This document shows, piece after piece, positions 62,080 through 64,000 of a stretch of 64,000 nt of DNA (positions are counted from its first letter, which is position 1; the number at the start of each line of letters is the position of its first letter). A program made the position numbers and the translations under genes. The stretch covers positions 49,753,780 through 49,817,779 of the forward strand of contig NC_068358.1 of assembly GCF_020536995.1 (NCBI RefSeq). Reading direction: 5' to 3'. The notes beneath the pieces are model-generated. The model worked only from the letters and a program-made list of their open reading frames with translations, was not told where the DNA came from and ran no database searches. The DNA comes from Dreissena polymorpha (lineage: Eukaryota > Mollusca > Bivalvia > Myida > Dreissenidae).

Positions 62080-64000
62080 AAGTAGCTAAGCAATGAATCG
62101 CTTTGTCGTAATAATATATTTTTTAACTTCGTTAAAAATGATGGTGTTGTTTTCATTATTTAGTGAAGGCTTACCATAGAGGAGCACCTCACAATTAAGC
62201 GGATGAAACGATCTTAGCGCAGTGAATAGAGCTATTCGCTGCAAATGGTATGTATGGCAATGAAAGAAGTAATGCTCCGCATTTTCAGCATCATTTCCGC
62301 ACGCACACAGGGGAGTGTTTTTTAAATGATTAATGAATAAGTCTGAGTTTAGGTTGCTGCAATTATTTCTTAAGCGCGCGTGTAGAATTGATGAGTGTCT
62401 ATCCCCAATGTAAAAGTATGGGGGATTATCTTCGCATAAATTATATAATTGTTTCAATGAAGTTTTAAATTTCGAAATAGTGTCAATGTTTCTTATTTCA
62501 ATAGGTAACGAATTCCATAGATTAATGGCAGATGGTAAAAACGAGCGTGAATAAAGTGAAGTTCGTCTTGATAAAATAGTATAGTCTTCCGCGTTTCTAA
62601 GATTACGAGAAGATTGTTCATGAACTGTTGGTGGGAGAAGATTATTAAGGTAATTGGGGCACTGACCGTTATGCATTTTGTAGATATTAATTAGTTTTAG
62701 ATAACTTCGTCGTTTTTCTAGACTTGGCCATTTAACTTCAGTGTAAAGGTTTCTAAGTGAGACGGATCTGGTTAGGCCTGAGACAATACGCGCGGCTTCA
62801 TTTTGGATTTTTTCAAGTAATTCTTTGTCGTACAATGTACAACCGTCCCATACAACACACGCGTATTCTAATAATGGTCGCAAATGTGTGAAATATATTT
62901 GGTTTAGACATTTTCTTGATAGTTTGTACTTAACTTTTCGCATAACGCCAAGGATTTTCGACGCGGAAGTCATAATATTATTGATGTGGTTGTTCCATTT
63001 ACCATCGCTGCTAAGCGTAAGACCGAGATGTTTGTGTTCATCAACAAATGTTACGGGTACATTACCAAACATTAACTTGGGAAAAGGAATATTCTTTTGT
63101 GTTGTGAATAGAATAGCTTCAGTTTTTTGGGGATTAAAATCAACAAGCCAACGCTTTGCCCATACGTTAATTAGGCATAGGTCATGGTTTAAAATACCCT
63201 CGAGATCGGCTAATACAGATGTGGTACATGATAATGAAGTATCATCAGCAAACAGTCGGGTAATACTTAAAAGGTTTTCTACAATATCATTAACGTAAAT
63301 CAAGAAAAACAACGGCCCTAATACTGAGCCCTGGGGGACACCGGCATTTACTTCTAATGACTGCGACTTTGCTGAGCCGACAAAAACTTTTTGGGTACGG
63401 TTAGACAAGTAACTCTCTATCCATTGTAATATATTTCCACTTATGCCATTTTGTTTAAGTTTAAATAAAAGACCTCGGTGCCAAACACGGTCGAACGCCT
63501 TGGATATATCACAGAATATCATGCAATTAAGTTTCTTGTCGTCAATAGATCGAGCTATTTGATCAAATATATCAATGAGTTGATAAACTGTTGAGTGTCC
63601 TCTAAGAAATCCTGATTGTTTGCAGTAAATTAAATTGTGTGCAATAAAATGGTTATATAAGTGTTTATAAACTGCACGCTCCATAAGTTTTCCTATGCAG
63701 CTTAAAAGAGAGATTGGGCGATAGTTTAAAGGTATGTTCGAGTCACCCTTTTTGAATAAGGGCATCACAATTGCATTTTTCCATGATGAAGGAAATGTGC
63801 ATTCTTGTAGTGATTTATTAAACAAAAGGCATAGCGGTTTTGAAATTGACTCGCTAGTACGCTTAAGAACAAGATGACTTATTAAATCTTCCCCAACAGC
63901 TTTGTTAGTTATTAAAATTTTGATTAAATCGATAATTTCAGTTTCTGTTATGGACACATTTTGCAAACTGGCAAATGGAAACTGAGTAGGGACGGGAAGA
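62080..64000 (-). mobile_element. LINE with long intact RT frame, cut by the right window edge
   Basis: More than 626 codons are open on the minus strand from the stop at 62,086 to the window edge. Order: pre-RT, PLFKKGDSNIPLNYRPISL, SGFLRGHSTVYQL, DISKAFDRVWHRGL, GVPQGSVLGPLFFL, FADDTSL (catalytic Asp pair intact), thumb and connection region, and a C-terminal CACG...HYFFHC region. Endonuclease and N-terminus lie beyond 64,000. Sequence and order match the 2A-bearing LINE at 25,490-29,700, so both belong to one CR1/Jockey-type lineage. The intact frame suggests recent activity. Confidence 0.9.

Overview
This is a repeat-rich animal nuclear sequence, most likely from a bivalve mollusc. The guess rests on the abundance of 130-190 bp tandem-repeat elements built around GACCTTTGACCT and ending in GGACGGAC runs, on APE-type LINEs, and on an intron-rich PRDM9-like gene. 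The species cannot be named from sequence alone.

The only convincing host genes are two PRDM9-like paralogs on the minus strand, in direct orientation about 45 kb apart. Copy 1 has its stop at 858 and its first recognised coding exon at 8434. Copy 2 has its stop at 40703 and its first recognised coding exon at 53766. Both encode the PRDM9 zinc knuckle and a PR/SET domain that keeps three tyrosines equivalent to the human catalytic ones, followed by C2H2 zinc fingers. Splice sites and codon phases agree exon by exon. Each copy has lost a different module. Copy 1 lost the SSXRD-like exons through a deletion that fused exons in frame, but keeps the isolated proximal finger and eight array fingers. 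Copy 2 keeps the SSXRD-like motif, but its SET exon runs straight into a zinc-finger array with no intron and no isolated finger. About 14 complete fingers follow, arranged partly as 3-finger higher-order repeats. Another dozen fingers beyond the stop are decayed.

Layout: 1-135 is a 40-bp tandem repeat. About 360-16,560 is duplicon copy 1: gene, 5' flank, an old LINE remnant and later insertions. 16,560-39,240 is a spacer of mobile elements. It holds a LINE (16.78-20.93 kb) split by a miniature LTR element whose LTR carries a tRNA-like pol III promoter and which is itself split by a MITE; an inverted-repeat element; a pogo-like MITE; a LINE encoding a 2A-like peptide, split by a TTAA-flanked element with an internal tRNA-like module; a second such element carrying a solo LTR; a LINE RT fragment; tandem-repeat elements; and another TTAA-flanked MITE. 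About 39,240-61,230 is duplicon copy 2. From 62,080 to the right edge is a LINE with a long open RT frame on the minus strand.

The same LINE remnant lies upstream of both PRDM9-like copies, so it predates the duplication. Most tandem-repeat and MITE insertions differ between the copies and so probably postdate it. No rRNA, CRISPR, operon or bacterial feature is present, and no bona fide tRNA gene was recognised. Upstream exons of both genes (KRAB or 5' UTR) were not found.
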